The notes beneath the pieces were generated by a model. It was not told where the DNA came from and ran no database searches. It was given only the letters and a program-made list of their open reading frames with translations. Positions 25,440 through 33,418 of a DNA stretch of 64,000 nt are shown here, piece by piece. A program made the translations under genes and the position numbers. Position 1 is the first letter of the stretch. Every line of letters starts with the position of its first letter. The stretch spans positions 1 through 64,000 of the forward strand of contig CAZWVI010000016.1 in the NCBI GenBank assembly GCA_964637165.1, written 5' to 3'. Source of the stretch: CAZWVI01 sp964637165 (GTDB taxonomy: Bacteria > Planctomycetota > UBA1135).

Positions 25440-26780
25440 ATGATTGTCAGCCTCCTGTTTTGTTTTTGCGCTTTGCCGTCACCGCAAGCTACCGCCGAGT
25501 TGCCGTGGCAATTTGAAGAATTCCGCAGCCACCAAGGTGCCGTGGCCGAACAAGCCATGGGTTTTTACGTCCATACTTGCGGAGACCTAAATGGAGACGG
25601 GGTTGGTGAATATTTAATCGCTTCGCCAGGTGCCGTGAAGGGCACCAAGCATCTTGGTGGGGTTGAAGTTCGCAGCGGCCGTGATGGAAAGTTGTTAAGA
25701 GAATTTTTTGGACCGCATGAATCAAGTAATTTTGGACGGATTGCTTTAAGTGTTGGTGATATCAACGGTGATGGAATTGCCGACCTTGCAATTGGCGCAA
25801 CGAAGGATTCAACTAAAATCGAAGAAGGTGGCAGCTTAAGTATTTATTCTGGTGCTGATGGGGAGTTAATCCATCGCTGGTTTGGTGACGAAGCTTTCGA
25901 TAAATTTGGTCGTTCCTTGGCGCTGCTCGAGGACTTGGATGGTGACAATGTCGCCGAAATATTAGTCGGTGGTTATCAGCCAAGTGGCTTGCACGCCAAG
26001 GGTCGCGGATATGTGCGACTTTACTCAGGAAAGAGTGGCAAATTGTTGCGCACAATTACTGGTCAACGCCCACGCGATATGTTTGGCGTGACCCTAGCAG
26101 GTAGTGGCGATTTGACTGGCGACAAATTCGGCGACTTTGCCGTTGGCTCTTTTTTCGCACGCTTAAAAGAGGCCGGCCGCCAACCTTCTCAGGGAAGCGT
26201 TAGTGCTTTTGATGGCAAGAGTGGTGAGTTGCAATGGCGAACTTTCGCCAGCGATTTCATGGAAGCTGCGAGCGCGAAAAACAATCCAACATTTGGTCGC
26301 AAGGTTTGTGCGATTGGCGACTTAAATGGCGATGGCTTGTTCGATGTTTTGGCAAGTGCGCCGCTGTGGGAACCGGTTGGGAATGCTAAAAACGACAATC
26401 GTGGTTTAGTGGTGGCGCTTTCGGGAGTAGACGGCCAACCCATTGAGGGACTGCGCGCCGAAGGATTCCGCAAAGGCTCTGGGCTTGGACATTCGCTCGC
26501 CCAAGTCGGAGACGTTGATGGTGACGGCCACTCGGATTGGCTTGTCGGAGCCATGGCCGGAGGCTTTGTTGAATTGCGCTCTGGATCAGACTTTTCGGTG
26601 CTTGCCCGAGTGGTGGGCGATTCACCTAAGAGTATGTTTTCTCAATCTTTACGTTCGCTGTCCGACCTCGATGGCGATGGCTTTATCGAGGTGATAATTG
26701 GTGAGCCTGCGCAAAGAAGCGGAAAATTGGAAAAAAGTGGCCGAGTGCAAATTTATAGCATTAAACCATCTAATGGCTAG
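25440..26780 (+). CDS. Exported FG-GAP (integrin-alpha-like) repeat protein
   Basis: The 446-residue product has a signal peptide (MIVSLLFCFCALPSPQATA) followed by about six FG-GAP beta-propeller blades. Each blade carries a calcium-binding DxDGDG-type loop: DLNGDGVGE, DINGDGIAD, DLDGDNVAE, DLTGDKFGD, DLNGDGLFD, DVDGDGHSD and DLDGDGFIE. Intervening strands such as VEVRSGRDGKLLREFFG also repeat. These proteins form calcium-stabilised propellers in the periplasm or on the surface and often bind ligands or other proteins; planctomycetes encode many. There is no lipobox and no anchor, so it may be soluble or secreted. No enzymatic domain is visible. It is divergent from rnc and is followed by 104 bp before the methyltransferase gene. 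Confidence 0.85.
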   Translation: MIVSLLFCFCALPSPQATAELPWQFEEFRSHQGAVAEQAMGFYVHTCGDLNGDGVGEYLIASPGAVKGTKHLGGVEVRSGRDGKLLREFFGPHESSNFGRIALSVGDINGDGIADLAIGATKDSTKIEEGGSLSIYSGADGELIHRWFGDEAFDKFGRSLALLEDLDGDNVAEILVGGYQPSGLHAKGRGYVRLYSGKSGKLLRTITGQRPRDMFGVTLAGSGDLTGDKFGDFAVGSFFARLKEAGRQPSQGSVSAFDGKSGELQWRTFASDFMEAASAKNNPTFGRKVCAIGDLNGDGLFDVLASAPLWEPVGNAKNDNRGLVVALSGVDGQPIEGLRAEGFRKGSGLGHSLAQVGDVDGDGHSDWLVGAMAGGFVELRSGSDFSVLARVVGDSPKSMFSQSLRSLSDLDGDGFIEVIIGEPAQRSGKLEKSGRVQIYSIKPSNG

Positions 26781-26821
26781 ATTTTAAGCGTGGCGAGGGG
26801 GAATCGTGGTGTAATGTGTCA

Positions 26822-26842
26822 TGTGACGAAACCTCGGTCACA
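26822..26842. repeat. Inverted repeat upstream of the methyltransferase gene
   Basis: TGTGAC (26822-26827) and GTCACA (26837-26842) form a 6-bp inverted repeat around a 9-nt centre, 42 nt before the ATG at 26885. The half-sites resemble those of CRP/FNR regulators, but the centre is too long for the classical 6-nt spacing. It might be an operator or a weak hairpin. Confidence 0.35.
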
Positions 26843-26884
26843 ACGCGCAACCTAGCCCAGATTCTCTCGGTTAACTTTTAATCC

Positions 26885-28426
26885 ATGGCCGCACGCTCTG
26901 ATTCTCTCGCCCAGTACCTTCTCAACTCTTGGCATAACTCCGTCGAGATTTCCATCGAGTTGTATGGTGAACCGGTAGATCCAAAAAAACAACGCGCCTC
27001 GCGTCAAGCATTATCGCGATTGCGTGAAGCCATCTCCGCCGGAAAACTTCCGCTCGATGTTCCAGCTGGAAAAACCATGGTTTTGGATGAACGATGGCAG
27101 CGCAAAGCCGACGGTCGTGGTTCGGAAAAAAACTTCCGAATGCGTTTACAAGATTCACGGCCAGAACCAAGTGCGGCCGCCGCCGGCCCCGGCCCATCAT
27201 GGTTGCAACTTTGGTTTCCACCATCTTCGTGGACTGGTTGGATTGTTGAGGGCTTTGCCACTTTGCATCGCGACCATTCAATAAGTCACAAACATTTATA
27301 CACCGCCTCGCGCGGGCCGGACAATTGGCTGACGGTGGCGAGCAGTCCGGTTTATAAACAAGCCGAGGCCTGTGCCGGCGAAGCGATTTACGATGAAATG
27401 AATTCCGGCAAAACCGAATGGGTGGCGCGCGAAATGATTTATTTAGGTTTGGGGACTGGTTCAGGAATGGCCGACATTCGCGTTATTCGCGAACTTTTAG
27501 ATCAAGACCGCCGCCGTATTGTGCGAGCAATTCCAATGGATTTTTCACCGGTGTTGCTTTCCGAAACCGTGGCCAATTTTTATCAGGAATTTAAAAGTGA
27601 AATAACTGAGGGCAGATTGTTAGTGCAACCAATTTTGGGCGACCTCGAAGAACCGACTGAATGGGTGGGTTTGTTGCCACAAATAACACCTGAGGCCGCG
27701 TTGGTGATTGGCATGTTTGGCAACACAATCGGTCATTTACAGTATCGTGAACGCATCACCATTAAGCGAATCTTTCAGCAATTGAACGCTTGGGCGGCTA
27801 AACATGCTCACGCGGATTGGACCACGCAGAATTCACGAATGTTGTTGGGGATTTCATTGCAAAGAGCAGGTGGCGCGCCGCACGGAAAAACATTGGAGAG
27901 CAATCGCCGCTGGTTGAATTTGGTAACTGACCCGTTACGCACTTTGTTGGAACGGGTCGAAGGTGAATACCACACCTTGCCACTGGAGGCGGGGAATTGG
28001 GACGAGGATGAAGAAGGTCGTCGTACGATTGCCGAGCTCTGTCGTCGTGATGCCAAAGGTGGTCGCGCTGGCGCATTCATGCACGAACGACTTCCTTACA
28101 AACCTAACGATGGACTGACTGGGGTGGTCCAGCGTTATGTCTTTGTTTTTGAAAAAGATCTCAAGCTTGAGTCGCGAGAAGTTTTTGAGCGACACCATTT
28201 GCCAAATTCGCGATGGAGCGAGCAGGGCGACTTACATGCCAGCTTTGCGGCCGGCGAAGACGAGGTGGTGCTCTGTGAGGTGACTCAATTTAAACTTAAT
28301 TCCTTGCGTCCGGCCATTCGTCGTCTCGGCATGAGCCACACCGACTCACAAGTTCATGAAGTAAAAGTTGGCAACACTACTCCTTATGCGGTTTTGGCCT
28401 TCGCCCCGGAGCTTGCGCGCAGTTAG
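26885..28426 (+). CDS. EgtD-like SAM-dependent methyltransferase
   Basis: This 513-residue protein has a methyltransferase core resembling the histidine-specific (EgtD-type) group. Motif I is LGLGTGSG (187-194), an acidic post-I position lies in IPMDFSP (Asp219), and a characteristic GMFGNTIGHL (276-285) parallels the GSTIGN loop of EgtD. The C-terminal part (VTQFKLNSLRPAIRRLGM) recalls the EgtD end region. The first 170 residues look like a separate domain with no recognised motif, and are longer than in EgtD. No ergothioneine partner (EgtB) is nearby. It may methylate a histidine-like or other amino-acid substrate; this is inferred. No Shine-Dalgarno is seen. Its TAG stop is part of the -10 box of fabI. 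Confidence 0.6.
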   Translation: MAARSDSLAQYLLNSWHNSVEISIELYGEPVDPKKQRASRQALSRLREAISAGKLPLDVPAGKTMVLDERWQRKADGRGSEKNFRMRLQDSRPEPSAAAAGPGPSWLQLWFPPSSWTGWIVEGFATLHRDHSISHKHLYTASRGPDNWLTVASSPVYKQAEACAGEAIYDEMNSGKTEWVAREMIYLGLGTGSGMADIRVIRELLDQDRRRIVRAIPMDFSPVLLSETVANFYQEFKSEITEGRLLVQPILGDLEEPTEWVGLLPQITPEAALVIGMFGNTIGHLQYRERITIKRIFQQLNAWAAKHAHADWTTQNSRMLLGISLQRAGGAPHGKTLESNRRWLNLVTDPLRTLLERVEGEYHTLPLEAGNWDEDEEGRRTIAELCRRDAKGGRAGAFMHERLPYKPNDGLTGVVQRYVFVFEKDLKLESREVFERHHLPNSRWSEQGDLHASFAAGEDEVVLCEVTQFKLNSLRPAIRRLGMSHTDSQVHEVKVGNTTPYAVLAFAPELARS

Positions 28427-28429
28427 AAT
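28424..28429 (+). promoter_or_regulatory. -10 box of fabI, leaderless layout
   Basis: TAGAAT overlaps the stop codon of the methyltransferase gene and is followed by six bases and the ATG of fabI. There is no room for a Shine-Dalgarno. A matching -35 box is not obvious. The same TANAAT-N6-start arrangement occurs at several other genes in this window. Confidence 0.5.
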
Positions 28430-28435
28430 CTGCGC

Positions 28436-29203
28436 ATGCTTAAGGGCAAAAAAGGAGTCATTTTCGGAGTTGCGAATCGCCATAGTTTGGCTTGGCACAT
28501 TGCAAAGCAGTGTGTAGAGCATGGTGCCGAAATCGAATTGTGTGTGGCTAACGAACGCTTTCGCGAGAAGGTTTCGCCGTTGGCTGCGGAACTCGGTGCC
28601 ACCGAACCGCTTATTTGCGATGTGACTTCTGACGAATCCATCGGAGCAACATTCCGTGTTTTGAAAGAACGCATGGGCAAAGTTGACTTCATGGTTCACG
28701 CGATTGCTTTTGCAAATCGTCAAGATCTTGAAGGCCGTTTTGTTGACACTGACCGCTACGGTTATCACGTTGCTCAAGATGTTTCTTCATATTCTTTGTG
28801 CGCGATGTCGCGTGAAGTTGAACCATTGATGGTAGATGGTGGCAGCATTATTACCCTTACCTACATCGGTTCGGTGCGCTCAGTTCCAAACTACAACGTG
28901 ATGGGAGTTGCCAAAGCCGCGCTTGAATCAAGTGTGCGTTATCTTGCCGCAGATATGGGCAAGGAAGGAATTCGCGTCAATGCACTTTCGGCGGGGCCAA
29001 TCAAAACACTTTCTAGTTCTGGTGTAAAGGGTTTGCGCGACAAACTCGATCAACAAGCGGCCAAGAATCCATTGCATCGAAATATCACAGGAGAAGATGT
29101 TGGTAAGTCAGCAGTCTTCTTGTTGTCGGATTACTCTTCGGGGGTAACCGGCGAAGTGCTTTACGTCGATAACGGTTATCACTCCTGCGCAACTTGGGCT
29201 TAA
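28436..29203 (+). CDS. fabI: Enoyl-ACP reductase FabI
   Basis: FabI catalyses the last, NADH-dependent reduction in each cycle of fatty-acid elongation. The 255-residue short-chain dehydrogenase-like protein begins with GKKGVIFGVANRHSLAWHIA, the FabI form of the nucleotide-binding loop. It has the active-site set Tyr143, Tyr153 and Lys160 in LTYIGSVRSVPNYNVMGVAK, matching the E. coli Tyr146-Tyr156-Lys163 arrangement. VNALSAGPIKTLSS is the expected substrate-loop region. Near position 93 the usual Gly is replaced (IAFANRQDL), a site where sequence affects triclosan sensitivity in other FabI enzymes, though I cannot predict the effect. It overlaps thiD by 10 nt, so the two are coupled. Confidence 0.95.
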   Translation: MLKGKKGVIFGVANRHSLAWHIAKQCVEHGAEIELCVANERFREKVSPLAAELGATEPLICDVTSDESIGATFRVLKERMGKVDFMVHAIAFANRQDLEGRFVDTDRYGYHVAQDVSSYSLCAMSREVEPLMVDGGSIITLTYIGSVRSVPNYNVMGVAKAALESSVRYLAADMGKEGIRVNALSAGPIKTLSSSGVKGLRDKLDQQAAKNPLHRNITGEDVGKSAVFLLSDYSSGVTGEVLYVDNGYHSCATWA

Positions 29204-29919
29204 ACCAGCCGCTTGTTCTATGCATTGGCGGTTCCGATCCCGGAGCCGGCGCCGGCCTTGAAATGGACCAACAAACAGTTGAGTCACTCGGCTGTCGGTT
29301 TCATGGCGTTTGTGCAGTGGCGACGATTCAAGATGAAAATGGTTTGCACGCCGCGACCCCACAAGCCACTGAAAAAGTTGTTCATCAAGTTGAAAGTATT
29401 CTTGCACAAGAAAAAGTTTGTGCAATAAAAACTGGAGCCTTGGGCACGATAGAAATTGTGCGCAAGCTTTACCCAATCCTTAAAAAATATCCACAGATTC
29501 CTTTAGTGATTGACCCAGTGGCAACCGCCAGCAAATGCGCTCAACCGGGTTTACGACTTTTAGAAGATGGCGGAATTGAGGCAATGCTTCAAGGTCTTGG
29601 CTGTCTGGCAACAGTTGTTACCCCAAATCAATTGGAGTTTGAGCCAGCAGATTACAGTGAATGTCGCGCAGTTTATTTAACTGGTGGCCATAATCTTGAC
29701 TGCGCAAATGCCGATGTCGTTTGCGATCAACTCTTTGTTCCTGGTGAAATGCCGGTCAAGTTTAAGTCGCCCCGAATTGCCGGGGCAGAAGATAGTCACG
29801 GAACTGGCTGCCGTTTGGCCAGTGCATTGGCGGCCTTTATGGCTTCTGGAATTGCTTTAAACCAAGCCTGTGCCGCGGCTCATGCCTACGTCCAAGGTTG
29901 CTTAAGTTCTAGCGAGTGA
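29194..29919 (+). CDS. thiD: Hydroxymethylpyrimidine (phosphate) kinase
   Basis: ThiD phosphorylates hydroxymethylpyrimidine and its monophosphate in thiamine synthesis. The 241-residue ribokinase-fold product has the N-terminal VLCIGGSDPGAGAGLEMD, GVCAVATIQDENG, the VIDPVATAS segment, VTPNQLEFE and the C-terminal anion-hole motif DSHGTGCRLASALAA, with the catalytic Asp. The usual MGG or ML in the substrate loop is changed (KTGALGT), within family variation. The only start that keeps the conserved N-terminus is TTG at 29194, inside the end of fabI, which implies translational coupling. It ends 13 bp from the convergent dgt gene. Confidence 0.9.
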   Translation: MGLNQPLVLCIGGSDPGAGAGLEMDQQTVESLGCRFHGVCAVATIQDENGLHAATPQATEKVVHQVESILAQEKVCAIKTGALGTIEIVRKLYPILKKYPQIPLVIDPVATASKCAQPGLRLLEDGGIEAMLQGLGCLATVVTPNQLEFEPADYSECRAVYLTGGHNLDCANADVVCDQLFVPGEMPVKFKSPRIAGAEDSHGTGCRLASALAAFMASGIALNQACAAAHAYVQGCLSSSE

Positions 29920-29932
29920 AATCGGCCAACGC

Positions 29933-31066
29933 CTAGTAGTTGGGCAAGACGCCCATTTCGCGCGCGGCAACTTCTACGTAGCGATCGGTCATACCTTGTA
30001 GGTAATCGCAGATTGCGCGTTGGTCGCTCTCAGCATTTTCGTGAAAACGGACAGGAATGCTTTCTGGATTTGCGCTTAACTTTTCAAATAGGTGGTCAAG
30101 CAGGTCGGTGGCGCGGCGAACGTGCCAATTAACTTCTTCTCGAAAGTACATGTGTTCGTATAAATATTTATGCAGGTCGCTAACCATCGCCTTAAATTTT
30201 TCCGAGTGGCCAACCAGCCGCCGCTCGCAAGCTTGGGCGGCGATAGAACTTTCCGGAGCGTATTTGTCGAGTCGGCGACAAGTTTCTTCTCGAATATCTT
30301 CAATCGCTAATCCTAAAAGTTCATTAGCACTGCGCCGCCATAAAAGATGGCCATCACAATTTGGGTGTCGCTTGCGCGAAGAGGCTACGGCAAGTTGCCA
30401 AATTGGAAGGTCTTTTTCCATTTGAATTGGATCAATAATTTCTTCGCGAATACCATCATCTAAATCGTGATAGTGGTAAGCCGTGGAGTCGGCCAAATCG
30501 ACTAACTGTGCCTCTAGGAGCGGGAAGCGCAAGGTCTCGCCAGTTGCGCAATCGGTCAATACTTCATGCTTTTTTAATGACTCCTTAGTTTCATGAGTTA
30601 AATTAAGCCCGCGGTAATCAGGAGAGCGCCGCTCAAGAATATCGACCACGCGCAGTGATTGGCGATTGTGCGAAAACCCACCAAAGTTTTCCATGTGGTT
30701 GTTGAGCATTCTTTCGCCGGCATGCCCGTATGGTGGATGACCCAAATCATGTGCCAAGGCAATTGTTTCACAAAGTGGCTCATTGAAATTGAGTGCCGCC
30801 GCCAGCGAGCGCGAAACTTGCAAAACCTCCAAAGAGTGGGTCATGCGGGTGCGCTGATTATCTCCAACGTGATTAATAAAAACCTGAGTCTTGTACATCA
30901 GGCGCCGGAAGGCTGAACTGTGAATAACTCGATCACGGTCGCGCTCGAAGCGGGTGCGCCATTCGTCGGGAATCTCCTCATAGGAGCGACCCTGCGAGTT
31001 TGCCGACTTCATCGCCGCCGGATGAAGGCGTTCCTGCTCTTGCTTTTCTTTGTCCAAGCGATTCAT
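29933..31066 (-). CDS. dgt: Deoxyguanosinetriphosphate triphosphohydrolase-like protein
   Basis: This 377-residue HD-domain protein resembles dGTPase-like enzymes, which hydrolyse dNTPs to the nucleoside and triphosphate. Metal-binding motifs are RMTHSLEV (His77), the HD pair in ALAHDLGHPPYGHAGE (His106-Asp107), and Asp in LADSTAYHYHDLDDG. FRRLMYKTQVF near the start and the long helical C-terminus are typical of the shorter Dgt type-2 proteins. I use ATG 31066; a TTG seven codons upstream is the only other candidate. TATCCT lies 8 nt before the ATG on the minus strand. It is divergent from aroF, with the aroF promoter in between. Confidence 0.9.
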   Translation of the reverse strand: MNRLDKEKQEQERLHPAAMKSANSQGRSYEEIPDEWRTRFERDRDRVIHSSAFRRLMYKTQVFINHVGDNQRTRMTHSLEVLQVSRSLAAALNFNEPLCETIALAHDLGHPPYGHAGERMLNNHMENFGGFSHNRQSLRVVDILERRSPDYRGLNLTHETKESLKKHEVLTDCATGETLRFPLLEAQLVDLADSTAYHYHDLDDGIREEIIDPIQMEKDLPIWQLAVASSRKRHPNCDGHLLWRRSANELLGLAIEDIREETCRRLDKYAPESSIAAQACERRLVGHSEKFKAMVSDLHKYLYEHMYFREEVNWHVRRATDLLDHLFEKLSANPESIPVRFHENAESDQRAICDYLQGMTDRYVEVAAREMGVLPNY

Positions 31067-31145
31067 TATTGAGGAGGATATCGGCAATCACCGCATATAT
31101 GTTCCAAAATGCCCGCTTTAACTTGCGAAAGCGAAGAATTGTGGA

Positions 31146-31174
31146 TTGACCCAAGCCCTTGTATAGACTACGAT
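31146..31174 (+). promoter_or_regulatory. Promoter of aroF
   Basis: TTGACC (31146-31151), a 17-nt spacer and TACGAT (31169-31174) make a good sigma-70-like promoter. An overlapping alternative is TTGTGG (31139-31144), 17 nt, TATAGA (31162-31167). Transcription would begin near 31181, leaving a leader of about 48 nt before the GTG start. Confidence 0.6.
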
Positions 31175-31186
31175 TTGAGGCCATTT

Positions 31187-31204
31187 GTGGGGCTTCACCC
31201 CCAC
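31187..31204 (+). promoter_or_regulatory. Hairpin in the aroF leader
   Basis: GTGGGG (31187-31192) and CCCCAC (31199-31204) form a 6-bp GC-rich stem around the loop CTTCAC, 24 nt before the GTG start. No aromatic-rich leader peptide and no T-run are present, so classical attenuation is not supported. It may affect mRNA stability or ribosome access. Confidence 0.45.
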
Positions 31205-31228
31205 GGAATAAGGGTTTTCCTTTTCACA

Positions 31229-32314
31229 GTGATTGTCCTCCTTGAATCAACGCTAAGCGCCGCCGCGCGCGACCAAACCACGGCCCTTTTAGGTGAGTGG
31301 TGTTCGGCCAATGTCTTTGAAATAGGCGGAGCCGGTTCCGGGTGGGGCGATTGTCTTAAATTAACAGCGCTTAGCCCTGAGGCGATGCCCGAGGCCGCGG
31401 CCTCCGCGCAACTCGAGCAACTACAAGGAGTTGAGGCAGTTTTAACCGATGATAAACCACTTCATCATGTGGCCCATCGCGCCGAGTCCAGTCAGATCGC
31501 GCTTAGCACTGAGCTGGCCGGGCCGAGTGCCGCACTGTTTGGTGCCGGCGCCTTTTCGGTAATCGCCGGCCCTTGTTCGGTCGAGAACTACCAAGGTTTA
31601 TTGACCGTGGCTAAACAAGTTCGCGCAGCTGGAGCGACCGCCCTGCGCGGCGGTGCCTTCAAGCCGCGCACCTCCCCATATTCCTTTCAAGGCTTGGGTG
31701 AGTCCGGCCTAGAAATGATGGCCGCCGCTCGCGCCGAAACCGGTCTCGCACTTATTACCGAGGTAATGGACACTCGCCAAGTTGCTTTGGTCGCCGATTA
31801 CGCTGATGCTTTGCAAATTGGTTCGCGCAACATGATGAACTACTCCTTACTTAAGGAGGCCGGCGCCGCTGGCAAGGTTGTCATGCTTAAGCGCGGGATG
31901 AGCGCAACCTTGAGTGAGTTTTTATTCGCCGCCGAATATCTTGCCCATGCTGGCTGCCAACAAATTCTCTTGTGCGAGCGCGGCCTGCGACATTTCGACC
32001 CGGCCGTCCGCAACTTACTTGACCTTTCGGCGGTACCTGCGCTGCAGCAACGCACCCACCTTCCGGTAGTCGTCGATCCTAGTCACGGCACCTGTGATGC
32101 TTCATTGGTCGCCCCAATGATGGCCGCGTCTGCCGCGGTCGGAGCTGACGGCCTAATGGTCGAAGTTCACCCACGTCCGGCGCGCTCGGTTTCCGACGCA
32201 GGCCAGGCCCTTTCGCCATCAGAATTCACAAGCGCAATGACTAGTACATCTGCCGTGTTAAGTTCTATTGGCAAAAATCTACATCAGCCGTTAGCGGCCT
32301 CCCTTTCACTTTAA
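31229..32314 (+). CDS. aroF: 3-deoxy-7-phosphoheptulonate synthase (AroF, AroA-I-beta type)
   Basis: This enzyme joins phosphoenolpyruvate and erythrose 4-phosphate, the first step of the shikimate pathway. The GTG at 31229 gives a 361-residue protein whose first 75 residues form the ferredoxin-like regulatory domain of the I-beta class (MIVLLES start; VEAVLTDDKPLHHV end). The barrel follows: FSVIAGPCSVEN, LRGGAFKPRTSPYSFQGLG, ITEVMD, LQIGSRNMMNY, VMLKRGMSATLSEFL, CERGLRHFD and VVDPSHGT, which together supply the phosphoenolpyruvate, metal and Lys positions. An upstream ATG at 31109 is open in frame but lies before the promoter and adds 40 unlike residues, so I reject it. Feedback control by an aromatic amino acid is common in this class. 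It begins the run ending with coaB. Confidence 0.92.
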   Translation: MIVLLESTLSAAARDQTTALLGEWCSANVFEIGGAGSGWGDCLKLTALSPEAMPEAAASAQLEQLQGVEAVLTDDKPLHHVAHRAESSQIALSTELAGPSAALFGAGAFSVIAGPCSVENYQGLLTVAKQVRAAGATALRGGAFKPRTSPYSFQGLGESGLEMMAAARAETGLALITEVMDTRQVALVADYADALQIGSRNMMNYSLLKEAGAAGKVVMLKRGMSATLSEFLFAAEYLAHAGCQQILLCERGLRHFDPAVRNLLDLSAVPALQQRTHLPVVVDPSHGTCDASLVAPMMAASAAVGADGLMVEVHPRPARSVSDAGQALSPSEFTSAMTSTSAVLSSIGKNLHQPLAASLSL

Positions 32315-32330
32315 TCCCTCAAATAAAACC

Positions 32331-33092
32331 GTGACCCGTACCCCAATCATTGCCGGCAACTGGAAAATGCACCTGACCCGGCGCAAGTCTTCATCCTTAG
32401 CACGCGACGTGGCTGCCCGCCAAGGCAACGCCACTACCCAGAAATGCATGGTTTTCCCAACCTTTGTTCACCTTGACCATGTGCGTCGAAACATCAAGGA
32501 AAGCAACGTCATTTTAGGCGCGCAAAATTGCTGGCCGAAAAAAGAGGGTGCCTTTACTGGTGAAATTTCCCCTTACCAATTGCGTGATATGGGTGTGAAG
32601 GTGGTGCTACTCGGGCACTCTGAGCGTCGTCATGTCATCGGCGAAGAAGACAACTTGATTGCCGAAAAGGTCAAACTTACTTTGCGCGCCAAGCTCGATA
32701 TTGTGCTGTGCATTGGCGAAACTCTTGACCAGCGCGAGTCCGGCGAAACATTTAAAGTTCTGTCCGCGCAACTTAAGTCATTGAAAATGGTCAAGCCAAC
32801 CCAAATCGATCGAGTTACCGTGGCCTACGAACCAGTTTGGGCGATTGGCACTGGCGCAACCGCCACCCCTGAGATGGCCCAAGCTGCACATGCTGAAGCA
32901 CGTTCTCAAATCGCGGTTATCCTAGGGGACGAAGCGGCCGCGCAAATCCCCATTCTCTACGGGGGCAGTGTTAAGCCCTCCAACGCGGCTGAACTTCTAA
33001 GTCAGCCGGACATCGATGGCGCCCTAGTTGGCGGTGCAGCATTAAGCATCGAACAATTCGGACCCATCATTGACGCAGCCTCAGCATCCTAA
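32331..33092 (+). CDS. tpiA: Triosephosphate isomerase
   Basis: TpiA interconverts dihydroxyacetone phosphate and glyceraldehyde 3-phosphate in glycolysis. The 253-residue product has every key residue: Asn10 and Lys12 in AGNWKMH, His96 in LGHSERR, the catalytic Glu167 in AYEPVWAIGTGATA (which continues into the mobile loop), and the phosphate-binding YGGSVKPSNA and GALVGGAAL near the end. The start is GTG at 32331, fixed by the conserved N-terminus. It lies 16 bp after aroF and 9 bp before secG. The tpiA-secG adjacency is widespread in bacteria, and the gene is probably expressed from the aroF transcript. Confidence 0.97.
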   Translation: MTRTPIIAGNWKMHLTRRKSSSLARDVAARQGNATTQKCMVFPTFVHLDHVRRNIKESNVILGAQNCWPKKEGAFTGEISPYQLRDMGVKVVLLGHSERRHVIGEEDNLIAEKVKLTLRAKLDIVLCIGETLDQRESGETFKVLSAQLKSLKMVKPTQIDRVTVAYEPVWAIGTGATATPEMAQAAHAEARSQIAVILGDEAAAQIPILYGGSVKPSNAAELLSQPDIDGALVGGAALSIEQFGPIIDAASAS

Positions 33093-33101
33093 AAACTAGC
33101 C

Positions 33102-33413
33102 ATGGAATTCTTCCTCTACGCCCTGTTCTTCTTGTCAGCAATCTTGCTGATCTTCGTGGTTCTTATGCAAGAACCTAAAGGCGGCGGTTTGTCCGAAGCC
33201 TTCGGTGGTGCTGGTGCCGAAACTTTCGGCCCACGCGCTGGCGGCATTAACCGATTTACTTTCGGCTTGTTCGCCGTTTGGATTGTTTCAGCTCTCGGCC
33301 TTCACTGGATGGGAGGCGACCCAGATGCCGGCTCCGTTGGTGCGACTTTAAACTCCACCCAACCGGTGCCACCGGCGATTTCAACTCCGGTTGTTCCTGA
33401 TAACAATCAGTAA
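33102..33413 (+). CDS. secG: Preprotein translocase subunit SecG
   Basis: SecG is the small accessory subunit of the SecYEG channel. The 103-residue product has two membrane segments (about 3-22 and 52-70) joined by the signature cytoplasmic loop VLMQEPKGGGLSEAFGGAGAE, which is the best-conserved part of the family. The C-terminal tail is Pro/Thr-rich and probably disordered. At this length the protein is ordinary. It directly follows tpiA, an order conserved in many genomes, and lies 5 bp upstream of the pyrE start, so it is inside the operon. Confidence 0.93.
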   Translation: MEFFLYALFFLSAILLIFVVLMQEPKGGGLSEAFGGAGAETFGPRAGGINRFTFGLFAVWIVSALGLHWMGGDPDAGSVGATLNSTQPVPPAISTPVVPDNNQ

Positions 33414-33418
33414 GGCTA

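Noticed and set aside
26822..26842. A classical CRP/FNR binding site
   Set aside because: The half-sites look similar but the centre is 9-11 nt, not the usual 6, so only a generic inverted repeat is claimed.
31109..31228. A 40-residue N-terminal extension of aroF from an upstream ATG
   Set aside because: It begins upstream of the promoter elements and does not match the family; the GTG at 31229 restores the expected N-terminus.
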